From an uncultured Alistipes sp. (GTDB lineage Bacteria; Bacteroidota; Bacteroidia; Bacteroidales; Rikenellaceae), in the NCBI GenBank assembly GCA_944326855.1, contig CALVFO010000003.1, positions 1 through 64,000 on the forward strand: a stretch of DNA of 64,000 nucleotides, written 5' to 3'. A program made the translations under genes and the position numbers. The notes below the pieces were generated by a model that did no database searches, was not told where the DNA came from, and saw only the letters and a list, made by a program, of their open reading frames with translations. Below are positions 62,830 through 64,000 of the stretch, in pieces; position 1 is the first letter of the stretch; every line of letters begins with the position of its first letter.

Positions 62830-63783
62830 TTATTGATTTTCTGATTCTGAAGCCTGGTCGAAAGCCCGCACGATATGCCCCACCAACGGGTGACGGATAA
62901 TATCCCGGTTGTCGAATTCCACCATGCCGATACCGTCGATCTTCCGCAACAGGTCCATCACCGGCACCAAACCCGAATCGCCCTTACGCGGCAGGTCGAT
63001 CTGCGTCACATCGCCCGTAACGATGAACTTCGCATTCCGGCCCATCCGGGTCAAAAACATCTTGATTTGGGAAACGGTCGTATTCTGAGCTTCGTCCAGA
63101 ATCACGAACGCATTGTCCAGCGTCCGTCCGCGCATATAGGCCAGCGGGGCGATCTGAACGGTACCTTCTTCCATATAACGGCTCAATTTGACAGCCGGAA
63201 TCATGTCGTTGAGCGCATCGTACAACGGCTGCAAATAAGGATCGAGCTTATCCTTGAGGTCTCCGGGCAGGAAGCCCAGTTTCTCGCCCGCCTCCACGGC
63301 CGGACGCGTCAGGATAATGCGTTTGACTTCCTTATTGCGCAACGCCCGAACCGCCAGAGCAATGGCCGTATAAGTTTTGCCGGATCCGGCCGGTCCCACC
63401 GCAAAAAGCAGATCGTTGGTCTCATAGAGTTTAACCAGCCGCTGTTGATTCACCGTCCGGGCCCGCACGATCAGCCCGTTGTTGCCGTATACGATCACAT
63501 CCCGATCCACAGTCTCATCGGTCTGAAGCAGACCTCCGTCGTAGATCTGATCGATCACCTCCTTGGAAAGATGTCCGTAACGATCGTAATAGTCGATCAG
63601 CTGACGCAGTTTTTTCTCAAAGCGGACGATCTCCTCGGTCTCCCCCATCACCTTGAGCGACGAGCCCCGGCCAATGATTTTCAGTTTCGGAAATTTTTCA
63701 CAGATTCTGCCCAGCAACGTATTCCCGCTGCCATACAACTCCGCGGGTTCGATGCTTTCAAGCAAAATGATTTTTTCTGTCAT
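62830..63783 (-). CDS. phoH: PhoH-like ATPase (YbeZ type)
   Basis: 317 residues from the ATG at 63783 ([13 protein letters not shown]). A KH-like N-terminal part ([20 protein letters not shown]) precedes a P-loop ATPase: Walker A GPAGSGKT at 130-137, then [20 protein letters not shown] and Walker [23 protein letters not shown]. YbeZ-type proteins act with the YbeY endonuclease in rRNA maturation. It is followed by purC after 17 nt. The gap to the upstream barrel gene is 67 nt. Confidence 0.94.
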   Translation of the reverse strand: MTEKIILLESIEPAELYGSGNTLLGRICEKFPKLKIIGRGSSLKVMGETEEIVRFEKKLRQLIDYYDRYGHLSKEVIDQIYDGGLLQTDETVDRDVIVYGNNGLIVRARTVNQQRLVKLYETNDLLFAVGPAGSGKTYTAIALAVRALRNKEVKRIILTRPAVEAGEKLGFLPGDLKDKLDPYLQPLYDALNDMIPAVKLSRYMEEGTVQIAPLAYMRGRTLDNAFVILDEAQNTTVSQIKMFLTRMGRNAKFIVTGDVTQIDLPRKGDSGLVPVMDLLRKIDGIGMVEFDNRDIIRHPLVGHIVRAFDQASESENQ

Positions 63784-63850
63784 GTAATCGGTTACCAACT
63801 ATTTATGAGGTCAGGAAACGTACCCGAGGCAAACCTCCCGACCGGTTCGA

Positions 63851-64000
63851 CTAAAAGAAATACCCGAGATTGATCTGCCAGGCGTTGATGCTGGTCTTTA
63901 CCTGATCGACCAGATCGCCATACGCGATATTTTGGGTAGAACGCTTGAACTGTCCTCCGTAACGCACATCGATATTCAAACCGCCGAATTCGACACCGGC
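63851..64000 (-). CDS. C-terminal end of an outer-membrane beta-barrel protein (cut by window edge)
   Basis: The last 49 codons read AGVEFGGLNIDVRYGGQFKR ... INAWQINLGYFF, then TAG at 63853-63851. The pattern of alternating residues and the final aromatic pair are typical of the last strands of a small barrel, as in PorT- or OmpW-like proteins. The start lies beyond base 64000. It is on the same strand as phoH and 67 nt upstream of it. The family cannot be fixed from this fragment. Confidence 0.75.
   Translation of the reverse strand, partial: AGVEFGGLNIDVRYGGQFKRSTQNIAYGDLVDQVKTSINAWQINLGYFF

Overview
The window comes from a member of the Bacteroidales. The evidence is a SusC/SusD pair, four fimbrillin-type lipoproteins, BACON and FISUMP-like domains, glycine-lipid genes (glsA, glsB), meso-diaminopimelate dehydrogenase, and promoters of the Bacteroidetes type (TTG, about 20 nt, TAnnTTTG). 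Coding DNA is fairly GC-rich for the order and promoters are AT-rich. An Alistipes/Rikenellaceae-like gut bacterium is a guess only, because no rRNA or species marker is present. I saw no CRISPR array, rRNA or prophage. The only mobile element is an IS256-family copy at the left edge.

Left part (1-14,420): after the IS comes a secreted GH3 glycosidase, a repeat-rich spacer, and then a seven-gene block on the + strand. The block encodes an outer-membrane porin, an imelysin lipoprotein, a di-haem DUF1111 lipoprotein, a second porin, a one-haem lipoprotein, a two-domain Rid protein and a fused ResB/CcsA cytochrome c assembly protein. It reads as an envelope iron/haem redox module that carries its own haem-attachment machinery. 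Its substrate is unknown, and I consider it the best candidate here for a poorly described system.

Middle (14,879-41,650): a PEP-synthase-like protein with two receiver domains stands alone, divergent from fucP and a lipoprotein of the fucose mutarotase family. Next come ddh, a free-standing TonB plug-domain protein, a susD/susC pair without adjacent glycan enzymes, and tRNA-Lys. A four-gene fimbrillin operon follows, whose last member is fused to an M64 metallopeptidase. Divergent from it is a marR-tolC-emrA-emrB efflux operon in which tolC has an in-frame stop. Then come a DUF4886 hydrolase, rnhA and a DksA-like protein.

Right part (41,771-64,000): mainly housekeeping and envelope genes. 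These are ileS, a small GH78-like enzyme, a double GNAT protein, a DUF2059 protein, an M48 peptidase, gcvT, an outer-membrane barrel with a large TPR protein, rsmH, glsA and glsB, a lipid kinase, pepD, purC, phoH, and the C-terminal end of another outer-membrane barrel cut by the window edge.
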